Part shown: piece by piece, positions 1-5,180 of the stretch
Position numbering within the stretch: position 1 is the first letter of the stretch
Layout: the number at the start of each line of letters is the position of its first letter
Assembly (NCBI GenBank): GCA_019057355.1
Contig: DXJM01000339.1
Location: 1 to 5,180, forward strand
DNA: 5,180 nt
DNA from: Promethearchaeota archaeon
Lineage (GTDB): Archaea; Asgardarchaeota; Lokiarchaeia; Sigyniarchaeales; SOKP01
Direction: 5' to 3'
Translations under genes and position numbers: made by a program
Notes under the pieces: model-generated
The model's database searches: none
What the model was told of the DNA's origin: nothing
What the model saw: the letters and a program-made list of their open reading frames with translations, nothing else

Positions 1-169
1 CATTAATTTACACTTGTAATTTCAATAATTACTAGTTAATAATGATCACGAAACCCTTCTTAAGTTACTTATATTACACTTAATTTTTTGATTCAAAATT
101 TTTTAAAATTTCACTCTATCCTATAAAAATGATATCAAATAACAATTTATCCTATTTATTGATCTGACT

Positions 170-206
170 ATAACTTATCAAAAATAAGTTATTGATATAT
201 TTTTTT
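170..206 (+). terminator. terminator-like hairpin plus T run
   Basis: Perfect 9-bp arms ATAACTTAT (170-178) and ATAAGTTAT (184-192) enclose the 5-base loop CAAAA, and a run of seven T follows at 200-206. The shape is that of an intrinsic terminator for + strand transcription arriving from before the window, although no coding sequence is seen upstream in the window. The stem is nearly all A/T, so chance occurrence in such AT-rich DNA is possible. Confidence 0.3.
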
Positions 207-314
207 ATGATCACCACGTTAATGATTGCAGAAAAATTGCAGTTTATTTTATGTCAAAAAAATTTTGTCGAAATTTTTTCATTAAACTTACTCTATTTTA
301 CCACAATCATCCAA

Positions 315-326
315 AACATTTAAATA
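315..326 (+). promoter_or_regulatory. probable TATA box / BRE of the histone gene
   Basis: TTTAAATA at 319-326, preceded by the purine-rich CCAAAACA that resembles an archaeal BRE, matches the archaeal promoter pattern. Initiation about 25 bases downstream, near 350, would give a 5' UTR of about 80 bases. A second weaker candidate, TTATAAAC at 341-348, would give a shorter leader. The core AACATTTAAAT recurs exactly at 1990-2000 and 5069-5079. Confidence 0.45.
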
Positions 327-417
327 TCTCTTCCAATATATTATAAACTAAGAACATCATAAAATAAATTGAAAAAAAATAAAAAATTAACATTTTACTA
401 ATTTTCAATTAAAAAAT

Positions 418-423
418 GGAGGA
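418..423 (+). promoter_or_regulatory. ribosome binding site of the histone gene
   Basis: GGAGGA lies 8 bases before the ATG at 432 and pairs well with the archaeal 16S 3' end. It fixes the histone start. Confidence 0.85.
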
Positions 424-431
424 ATAAAAAA

Positions 432-650
432 ATGGCTAAAAAGAAACATTCTTTTGCGTGGTCACCTATTAGGAGATTAATGAAACAACAAGGAGCAAGT
501 ATTGTCGCTCGAAATGCAGTTGATCTGTTAATTGATCATCTTGAAAAGTCCGCGACTGGCTTGACCGAACAAGCTCGAGCATTTACGATGCACGCAAACA
601 GAAAGAAAATCACCAAGAATGATCTCTTACTTGCAATCAAATACAAGTAA
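432..650 (+). CDS. archaeal histone (histone fold, HMfB type)
   Basis: Small DNA-wrapping protein of 72 residues that forms dimers and probably longer multimers on the chromosome. It aligns to HMfB of Methanothermus without gaps at an offset of 5: P12, R15, G21, H54, R57, K58 and D64 match HMfB P7, R10, G16, H49, R52, K53 and D59. These include the minor-groove arginine (R15), the R-D pair holding loop 2 (R57/D64) and the loop 2 DNA-binding lysine. G21 corresponds to the glycine reported to allow close dimer stacking in hypernucleosomes. Differences: HMfB R19 is replaced by I24, T54 by K59, and L46 at the dimer-dimer interface by F51. The N-terminus is a few residues longer and basic (AKKKHSFAW), too short to be a eukaryotic-style tail. 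The ATG start is set by GGAGGA 8 bases upstream. The gene stands alone, with a T11 run after it. Family certainty is high; the multimeric state is inferred. Confidence 0.97.
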   Translation: MAKKKHSFAWSPIRRLMKQQGASIVARNAVDLLIDHLEKSATGLTEQARAFTMHANRKKITKNDLLLAIKYK

Positions 651-678
651 ATAAAAAATTTTTAATACAAAACCATCG

Positions 679-689
679 TTTTTTTTTTT
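679..689 (+). terminator. poly-T terminator of the histone gene
   Basis: An uninterrupted run of 11 T begins 29 bases after the histone stop codon, followed by more T-rich sequence (694-698). Archaeal RNA polymerase terminates at such T runs without needing a strong hairpin. No convincing stem precedes it. Confidence 0.6.
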
Positions 690-945
690 CATCTTTTTCT
701 TAATTTTAGTTATGTAAAATTCTTTTTCTCTTTTAGATAAAGGTATTCAGAACAAACTCAAAAGGTTACAGTTAGACACAACTTTCATTAAAAAACGGAA
801 CTCGCACCCATATAGCATATCCTCTTAAAAATACCAAAAATTTCCTTTATAACACCTTCTAATTTGAACATGACAATTTTTAAAAATAATATTTTTTAAA
901 AGTGCTTCAATTATTTACCACATACATTTTTAAAGTTTCTCTCAG

Positions 946-957
946 ATTAATATATTA
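946..957 (+). promoter_or_regulatory. possible TATA region of the zinc-ribbon gene
   Basis: ATTAATATATTA ends about 67 bases before the ATG at 1025, so a start site near 980 would leave a leader of about 45 bases. TTTTTAAAG at 927-935 is an alternative. The surrounding DNA is so AT-rich that neither can be preferred firmly. Confidence 0.25.
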
Positions 958-1012
958 AAGATACATTCTATTTTCAATTTTATTTTAATGATATTGAGTT
1001 AAAATTTATAGT

Positions 1013-1019
1013 GAGGTGA
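1013..1019 (+). promoter_or_regulatory. ribosome binding site that sets the zinc-ribbon gene start
   Basis: GAGGTGA is a near-ideal match to the archaeal anti-Shine-Dalgarno sequence and sits 5 bases before the ATG at 1025. The in-frame GTG at 1016 lies inside this site and therefore cannot be the true start. Confidence 0.8.
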
Positions 1020-1024
1020 AACGG

Positions 1025-1405
1025 ATGATAAATGTAACAAATTATTATTATTCCAATTATATCTTTATGCCCATGGTGTTTTTTGTGATATTTATCGCTA
1101 GTATCGGAATCATAATAATTATTATTCTCATCATAGCGATACTAAGAGCTGGGAGGGCAACTAAGGCAACAACTAAGGCAAAAGCACCTATATATCATCC
1201 GACGGCAACCCAACCATACAGGACTATTCAAGGATCCGCCCCTGCATATAATCCTTACAGGTTCGCCCAACAACCCACGTCCACATTCGCATCATCAAGA
1301 CAACAACCTACCCCTCAAAAAATTGGACGTGTTTATTGCCGTTTCTGTGGGGATGAAACAACAAGTGAAGCGACCTTTTGCCCCAAATGTGGCTCAAAAC
1401 TCTAG
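1025..1405 (+). CDS. membrane-anchored zinc-ribbon protein, function unknown
   Basis: Protein of 126 residues. Residues 1-12 are a short polar, Tyr/Asn-rich head. Residues 13-40 are strongly hydrophobic with a long isoleucine run and form one transmembrane helix. Residues 41-53 are basic (RAGRATKATTKAK), so by the positive-inside rule the C-terminus faces the cytoplasm and the head faces out. The head carries an N-glycosylation sequon (N3-V-T). Residues 54-100 form a disordered Pro/Gln/Thr/Ser linker. Residues 103-126 form a zinc ribbon with C105-x2-C108 and C119-x2-C122, followed by GSKL, as in the short zinc-ribbon domains common in archaeal membrane proteins. Such domains bind zinc and usually mediate protein contacts; the partner is unknown. 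The gene appears to be its own unit, with non-coding gaps on both sides. I chose the ATG at 1025 over the GTG at 1016 because the ribosome binding site covers the GTG. Confidence 0.85.
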   Translation: MINVTNYYYSNYIFMPMVFFVIFIASIGIIIIIILIIAILRAGRATKATTKAKAPIYHPTATQPYRTIQGSAPAYNPYRFAQQPTSTFASSRQQPTPQKIGRVYCRFCGDETTSEATFCPKCGSKL

Positions 1406-1416
1406 CTCGAACTCTA

Positions 1417-1434
1417 TTTTCTTTTTTCTTTTTT
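1417..1434 (+). terminator. pyrimidine-tract terminator after the zinc-ribbon gene
   Basis: Three T blocks separated by single C (TTTT, TTTTTT, TTTTTT) start 12 bases after the stop codon. They are consistent with archaeal intrinsic termination at T-rich tracts. Confidence 0.5.
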
Positions 1435-1473
1435 AGATAAGTTTATAAAAACTCAATATTTTATACCATGTTG

Positions 1474-1504
1474 CCTTCTTTTCCTTTTTTCAGTAGAAAG
1501 AAGG
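1474..1504. repeat. 8-bp inverted repeat
   Basis: CCTTCTTT (1474-1481) is the exact reverse complement of AAAGAAGG (1497-1504), with a 15-base loop. It is purine/pyrimidine-biased and could be a back-up hairpin near the 3' end of the zinc-ribbon transcript, or chance. Confidence 0.3.
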
Positions 1505-1649
1505 GAACTAGCCTGCCATATAAGATATTCTACCCTTTCAACTCTTTTCTATAGATCTCTATCAAGTGTTTTCCAGGTTCACGGGAATTTTGGGTTGATT
1601 TATTGGCATTATTTATTTTATCACCACTTAAATCAGGTATTCTGAAGAA

Positions 1650-1683
1650 ATTCAATGAATAGTTATAATTTAATTCATTGAAT
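1650..1683. repeat. perfect 11-bp inverted repeat
   Basis: ATTCAATGAAT (1650-1660) and ATTCATTGAAT (1673-1683) are exact reverse complements around a 12-base A/T-rich spacer. CAATGAATAG from the left arm and its flank (1653-1662) recurs exactly at 1729-1738 in direct orientation. Repeated arms like this can be an operator for a dimeric regulator or an RNA hairpin. No regulator gene is nearby. Confidence 0.5.
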
Positions 1684-1734
1684 GATTATACTTAATGCCA
1701 CATTTTATAGTGTTTCTATGAGCAAATGCAATGA

Positions 1735-1838
1735 ATAGAAATCTCCGAATGGGCATAAAGGGGGCCACCTAAGGCTCCCGATAAACAAGGAATTATTGAG
1801 GATCGATCCAATTGCGCCTCTAACTTTAGTATTTTTTT
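1735..1838 (+). ncRNA. possible structured small RNA (unassigned family)
   Basis: A clearly more GC-rich patch within AT-rich non-coding DNA. It contains the hairpin GGGGGCC (1760-1766) / GGCTCCC (1773-1779), with a 6-base loop ACCTAA and one G-U pair, then the palindrome GGATCGATCC (1800-1809) inside a possible GAGG (1798-1801) / CCTC (1817-1820) pairing, and ends at a T7 run (1832-1838). TTTTATAG at 1703-1710 is correctly spaced as a TATA box for a start near 1735. It does not fold as a tRNA, and I cannot assign it to RNase P, SRP or C/D-box RNA. Ends are estimates. Confidence 0.3.
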
Positions 1839-1905
1839 AGAAAACTTACTTTATCAAATGAGGAGATTCACACCGTATAGCTATTGATAATAGTCTTACT
1901 AGTTC

Positions 1906-1949
1906 TATTTTACTTATTTTTATTGAAGAACAAGCAATTAAGTAAAATA
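1906..1949. repeat. perfect 11-bp inverted repeat upstream of the DUF362 promoter
   Basis: TATTTTACTTA (1906-1916) and TAAGTAAAATA (1939-1949) are exact reverse complements with a 22-base spacer. The right arm ends about 45 bases before the TATA box at 1994, a location where an archaeal activator or repressor could bind. The arms are mostly A/T, which weakens significance. Confidence 0.4.
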
Positions 1950-1989
1950 ATTAAATGAGAGCTTATTATTTGTTATTTAAGAAGATCTC

Positions 1990-2001
1990 AACATTTAAAT
2001 A
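1990..2001 (+). promoter_or_regulatory. probable TATA box of the DUF362 operon
   Basis: TTTAAATA (1994-2001) within AACATTTAAATA repeats the 12 bases found before the histone gene. A start site near 2026 would leave a leader of about 40 bases before the ATG at 2068. A 7-bp inverted pairing, GTTATTT (1972-1978) with AAATAAC (2002-2008), flanks the box. Confidence 0.5.
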
Positions 2002-2067
2002 AAATAACGTTGATGATTCTTAAAAAAATTCAAATCACATATCATTTTCAAGCATTTCTTGTCTAAA

Positions 2068-3453
2068 ATGGCGGCTAAAAATCCTGAAAAACCAGAGATC
2101 GCAATAACTAAAGGAAAATCTCCTAAAGAATGTGTTCTAAACGGATTAGGCAAATTAGGGGGAATGTCAAAGTATATTAATAAAGGAGATCACGTTTTTA
2201 TCAAAATAAACGCATCCTTGCCAAATGGTTATCCTGTTCATGTTAATTTAGACGTTCTTGAAGGAATTATTCGATCATGTCATGAAGTAGGTGCTGCTAA
2301 AATAAATGTTGGCTCTTTCCCAATAAAACCTATTGCTTTCAAAGAAATATCTGATTTCTTGGGATTGGAGAGGTATTTAAAAGACCTTGATGTTGAATTA
2401 ATATTTTTGGACAATAGTAATTATTACTCTCAACGGAATTTGGAAGAACTTCAACACGTTAAAAACGATTCTCTTTCTCTAATCGAGGTAAATGGTAAAG
2501 AATATAAATTTCCGAAAATAATTCTTGATTCAGATAAACTTATCTCTTTAAATCAAGTTAACGTCCATCCTCTTTTTGATTTATCTTTATCTCTTCTCAA
2601 TTCATATTCCATGGTTCCAGAAAGTTATCCTTTTTTAAAAGCCAAGCTAAAGAATGGTAAGGATTCATCCTTTCTTGTTGAGTGTAAACGCATGTTAATC
2701 GATAATATTCTTGACGTATTTATGATTAAAAGACCAGATTTAGTGATTAATGATTTATATCATGTATTAGAAGGTGCTGGACCTTATATTTTTAAAGATT
2801 CTAATTTAAAAGAAGTAGGGGCTTCTATAATCGGTAATGATGCTTTTTATACCGATCTTCTTACTTTAAAAATATTAGGTTTTAACCTCTCAAATAATGA
2901 AATGATATCAAGCGCTAAAGAAAGAGGACTGGGAACTTATAACTATTCAGGTTATATTATCTATGATGATGTAAAAGAGACCGAGATAAATATAGAAAAT
3001 TGCATTTTAAAACTTTCTGATATTAATGTTAAAAATGTCTCTATTAATCAAGGAGAGATTTGTGCTGGATGCTTTGAACAAGCATATTATCTCCTTAATT
3101 TTATGAAAACTTACATGACCAAGGACCTGATCTATATCTCGAAAAACGCTTTTTTATTAGGAGAAAACCCCCCATTGCCAGAAAGCTCAAGTAGACACGT
3201 AATTCTTTTTGGAAATTGTGCCTGTGAAAGTATAAAAGATGAAAATTTCAAGAAACTAACACATGAAGGAAAGAAAAAGACAAAAATGAATAAAAATATT
3301 CTACAATTGACAGGATGCCCTCCCAATTATTTGGACTGCATTCATGATTTGCTCAATTATTATGGAAAACAGGATGCGCCCTCCTTGAATTTATTAATTG
3401 AAACGCTTCAGCATTCATTATCCAAAAAAAAAGAAGATTGGGAGGATCTTTAA
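2068..3453 (+). CDS. divergent DUF362-family protein with cysteine-rich C-terminal region
   Basis: Protein of 461 residues, predicted cytoplasmic with no signal peptide. DUF362 landmarks appear in family order: HVFIKI (42-47), GAAKINVG (75-82), the FPKIILDSDKLIS strand (148-160), RPDLVINDLYHVLEGAGP (222-239) and GNDAFYTDLLTLKILGF (256-272). From memory the family has PKLKTH and LKN motifs in the middle. Here the first reads NQVNVH (162-167), keeping only the histidine, and the second reads LLN (176-178), so the usual lysines are lost. The C-terminal region has C332-x2-C335, C384-x-C386, C417 followed by PP, and C424, which could ligate an Fe-S cluster or zinc. It is not a normal CxxCxxCxxxCP ferredoxin module. 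DUF362 proteins have no general assigned reaction, so I give none. The first gene of a two-gene operon. ATG 2068 was chosen over an in-frame TTG at 2059; neither has a ribosome binding site. Confidence 0.88.
   Translation: MAAKNPEKPEIAITKGKSPKECVLNGLGKLGGMSKYINKGDHVFIKINASLPNGYPVHVNLDVLEGIIRSCHEVGAAKINVGSFPIKPIAFKEISDFLGLERYLKDLDVELIFLDNSNYYSQRNLEELQHVKNDSLSLIEVNGKEYKFPKIILDSDKLISLNQVNVHPLFDLSLSLLNSYSMVPESYPFLKAKLKNGKDSSFLVECKRMLIDNILDVFMIKRPDLVINDLYHVLEGAGPYIFKDSNLKEVGASIIGNDAFYTDLLTLKILGFNLSNNEMISSAKERGLGTYNYSGYIIYDDVKETEINIENCILKLSDINVKNVSINQGEICAGCFEQAYYLLNFMKTYMTKDLIYISKNAFLLGENPPLPESSSRHVILFGNCACESIKDENFKKLTHEGKKKTKMNKNILQLTGCPPNYLDCIHDLLNYYGKQDAPSLNLLIETLQHSLSKKKEDWEDL
3440..3446 (+). 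promoter_or_regulatory. ribosome binding site inside the end of the DUF362 gene
   Basis: GGGAGGA lies 9 bases before the ATG at 3456 and overlaps the last codons of the upstream gene. It rules out the in-frame TTG at 3438, which lies partly within and before the site, and implies translational coupling of the two genes. Confidence 0.8.
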
Positions 3454-3455
3454 AT

Positions 3456-5036
3456 ATGATTAATGAAGAGTTCAAAAGAAATTGGATTACCATTTTAAAT
3501 TATAACCAAAAATCCTTATGTTCAAAAAATGATGATGAATTAAATGTAATGGTGCGGATTCCTTTCACGCCAATAGAAATTGATGCGAAAATATTAAAAG
3601 AATTATTTGAGGTGTTGTACCCTCAATTCATCAATGATCAACAAAATATTCTCGATATCATTATTTCTGATGATGAAAATACCATTTTGAATGCATATTT
3701 ATATCAAACTAAAAAAGCAGGTATACATGAATCGATCGAACACTTGCCTCTTGAAGTAATTAGAGATAAAATATTTCCTTACAAAAAGAAAGATCTCGAA
3801 GATATTGAATTGTTTTTCAACAAGCTACAACTTAGATTAATTGAGAATAAAAAAGTTCGTATCTCTTCTATTAGGATTTTTAAAAAGAAATTTATCGATT
3901 TAGTGAATGATTTGTACAAAATCTTAGATTTAACCACGTTAAATGAATATTTACACCAATTTTTTAATTTCATTCAAGAAGTATATGGACAAGAATTATT
4001 ATACATGTATCCAAATCCTCCCATTAATTCGTTTATCACGAATTTTTTCAAATTTTTAAATTGTATAAAGGTTTCGGGATTTATTGAGATTATTATGGAT
4101 ATTTTACCTGTGATGAAAATATCTTTGTTATTTTACCTTTTAAATTCACACGTTGTTCTAGATTTAAAAAATACCTCAAGCTCTTCTATCAATGAAAACA
4201 TGAATATCTCAATTCGTTCTTTAGAAGAAATGGAAATTGAATGCATAAAAAAAACTATCCCTGAAATTTTAAAACAAATAGTCTTGAACCAAAAGTCTGA
4301 TATGAGTTATTATATAGATCTGAATGCACTTCTTTCTCTCTTGCTTGAAATCTTTGAAACTGATTTTCCTCCCAAAAGGGAGAATAGTGAATATATATTT
4401 CAAAAACTGTTATATGGAGTCCGTAATTATGAAAATCTATGGTTTAAAGCACCACGTTTGAATTTATTTAATTTAAAACGATATTTTCTAAGATACTTGG
4501 GAATAAATGTTAATATTAAAAAGCTCTCGCATTGGTCAATACCTCCTACAATTAGCGCACTCTTTCACACGTATTTTGGCTTGAAATCGAGAATTTTATT
4601 CATCTACACTGACAGTTCTGAGAATAAATCAAATTTAAAGGTTCCACTTGACCATTCATTTAAAAAAGCAGGAATTTTAGAATTCGAGAATAATAGGATC
4701 GAAAGTATCGTTCCTGTAAGACGAGAAGAAATACTCAACAATGAAACTTCTATTTCTTTAGAAGCAATAAGATCAAGTGTATCAAAAAACAGGGGCTATC
4801 TTTCAGCAGTAATTAGCATGGATAAAGCCTTATTGAGAGAATTTATCGATCAATTTATTCTAAACCTTTCTTCTCCTACCTTGTTTAAAAAAATGAAGGT
4901 TTTAAAAATGTTTAAAAACGAGAGATATCTCGACATGTATCCCGTAATCCCCCTTTTAAAATTGATGAGAGATTCGAGTCCGCTAAAGCTTTTAAAATTA
5001 TTAACATCAGTTGCTATTGATAAGCACGAGTTTTAA
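3456..5036 (+). CDS. hypothetical protein, operon partner of the DUF362 protein
   Basis: Protein of 526 residues that I do not recognise. It is rich in Ile, Leu, Lys, Phe and Asn and looks largely alpha-helical. There is no signal peptide. Cysteines are few (C22, C203, C263), so it is unlikely to carry its own metal cluster. Residues 206-236 (from VSGFIEII to VVLDL) are hydrophobic but contain a lysine and aspartates, more like a buried helix than a clear membrane span. A Ser/Asn-rich loop (240-250) may separate an N-terminal part from a C-terminal part. The C-terminal part has a probable beta strand ILFIYTD (380-386), the stretch WSIPPT (360-365), and a basic, leucine-rich end (475-515). It begins 2 bases after the DUF362 stop and shares its promoter, so a joint task or complex is the best inference. 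ATG 3456 is set by GGGAGGA 9 bases upstream; the upstream TTG at 3438 is rejected. Confidence 0.9.
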   Translation: MINEEFKRNWITILNYNQKSLCSKNDDELNVMVRIPFTPIEIDAKILKELFEVLYPQFINDQQNILDIIISDDENTILNAYLYQTKKAGIHESIEHLPLEVIRDKIFPYKKKDLEDIELFFNKLQLRLIENKKVRISSIRIFKKKFIDLVNDLYKILDLTTLNEYLHQFFNFIQEVYGQELLYMYPNPPINSFITNFFKFLNCIKVSGFIEIIMDILPVMKISLLFYLLNSHVVLDLKNTSSSSINENMNISIRSLEEMEIECIKKTIPEILKQIVLNQKSDMSYYIDLNALLSLLLEIFETDFPPKRENSEYIFQKLLYGVRNYENLWFKAPRLNLFNLKRYFLRYLGINVNIKKLSHWSIPPTISALFHTYFGLKSRILFIYTDSSENKSNLKVPLDHSFKKAGILEFENNRIESIVPVRREEILNNETSISLEAIRSSVSKNRGYLSAVISMDKALLREFIDQFILNLSSPTLFKKMKVLKMFKNERYLDMYPVIPLLKLMRDSSPLKLLKLLTSVAIDKHEF

Positions 5037-5068
5037 AAAAATGTTAGAGACGTGACCTCCATTTTAAC

Positions 5069-5079
5069 AACATTTAAAT
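5069..5079 (+). promoter_or_regulatory. possible promoter of a gene beyond the window
   Basis: AACATTTAAAT is identical to the cores of the two TATA boxes at 315-325 and 1990-2000. It lies 33 bases after the stop of the last gene, in gene-free DNA. A start site near 5103 would lead out of the window on the + strand. The ATTTAAAT core is palindromic, so orientation is not certain. Confidence 0.35.
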
Positions 5080-5180
5080 TGGATTATTCATGGTTAGCTC
5101 TTAAGATAAAATAATAACATTCAATTGAGTTTATTTTTGATTCTCTATAATTAATAGAAATTAAAAAAGCTTTCATTAAA

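Larger units (their letters stand above)
1..431. other. AT-rich gene-free region upstream of the histone gene
   Basis: All frames on both strands are broken by frequent stops and no start with a ribosome binding site is present, so I see no gene. The stretch holds a 9-bp hairpin followed by a T run (170-206), an A/T-only inverted repeat (AAAAAATTT at 257-265, AAATTTTTT at 271-279), a short direct repeat ATTGCAG (225-231 and 236-242), and the probable histone promoter near 319-326. The 5' UTR of the histone mRNA likely fills the last 80 or so bases. Confidence 0.7.
651..1024. other. gene-free gap between the histone and zinc-ribbon genes
   Basis: No open frame with a plausible start is present on either strand. 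The gap contains the poly-T terminator of the histone gene, a second pyrimidine tract ending TTTTAGATAA (721-740) that resembles one after the next gene, low-complexity T/A blocks at 877-901, and the likely promoter of the zinc-ribbon gene around 925-957. Confidence 0.7.
1406..2067. other. long gap with inverted repeats, a possible small RNA and the operon promoter
   Basis: About 660 bases without a credible protein gene. In order it contains a pyrimidine-rich terminator (1417-1434), an 8-bp inverted repeat (1474-1504), an 11-bp inverted repeat (1650-1683) with a third related copy at 1729-1738, a GC-rich hairpin segment that may be a small RNA (about 1735-1838), a second 11-bp inverted repeat (1906-1949), and the TATA box of the DUF362 operon (1994-2001). 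This density of structure is higher than in the other gaps. Confidence 0.6.

Noticed and set aside
225..242. ATTGCAG direct repeat separated by four A
   Set aside because: Only two short copies; not enough for a repeat array or CRISPR.
257..279. AAAAAATTT / AAATTTTTT inverted repeat
   Set aside because: It is made only of A and T runs and is expected by chance in DNA of this composition.
1468..1554. 28-codon open frame starting at ATG 1468
   Set aside because: No ribosome binding site, short length and low-complexity composition; it overlaps an inverted repeat.
1760..1825. tRNA-like segment with GGATCGATCC resembling a T arm
   Set aside because: There is no 7-bp acceptor stem, no D arm, and the putative T arm is a palindrome without a TTCRA loop.
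2011..2017. TGATGA resembling a C box of a C/D RNA
   Set aside because: No D box (CTGA) at a suitable distance and it lies in the promoter/leader of the DUF362 operon.
3132..3326. 64-residue open frame on the minus strand
   Set aside because: It lies wholly inside the DUF362 gene, is Phe/Ser-rich as expected for the antisense of Lys/Glu codons, and has no supporting start signal.
3779..3973. 64-residue open frame on the minus strand
   Set aside because: It is antisense to the 526-residue gene, with low-complexity Lys/Ser/Phe composition typical of a shadow frame.
4071..4165. Possible transmembrane helix in the 526-residue protein
   Set aside because: The hydrophobic stretch is interrupted by lysine and aspartate and reads more like a buried amphipathic helix; I do not call it a membrane protein.

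Overview
The window is AT-rich chromosomal DNA from an archaeon. The strongest evidence is a complete single-domain archaeal histone gene. TTTAAATA-type TATA boxes, GGAGG ribosome binding sites and poly-T stretches after genes support it. The low GC content, long non-coding gaps, a membrane-anchored zinc-ribbon protein and a DUF362 protein would fit an Asgard archaeon (Lokiarchaeia-like). That lineage is an inference and is not proven by any single gene here.

Layout: positions 1-431 hold no gene, only AT-rich DNA with a terminator-like hairpin and the likely histone promoter. The histone (432-650) is followed by a T11 run. After a gene-free gap comes a 126-residue protein with one N-terminal membrane helix, a flexible Pro/Gln/Thr-rich linker and a C-terminal four-cysteine zinc ribbon (1025-1405). 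A gap of about 660 bases follows. It contains two perfect 11-bp inverted repeats, an unusually GC-rich hairpin segment that could be a small RNA ending in a T7 run, and the promoter of the next operon.

The last part is a two-gene operon: a divergent DUF362-family protein with a cysteine-rich C-terminal region (2068-3453), then a 526-residue protein of no recognised family (3456-5036). Only 2 bases separate them, and the ribosome binding site of the second lies inside the last codons of the first, so their translation is probably coupled. An identical 11-mer, AACATTTAAAT, occurs before the histone, before this operon, and after the operon near the window end, where it may start a gene outside the window.

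The functional link between the DUF362 protein and its unknown partner is the best candidate for something undescribed. The histone and the zinc-ribbon protein appear to be separate single-gene transcription units. All four genes are on the + strand. No tRNA, rRNA, CRISPR array or insertion sequence was found.
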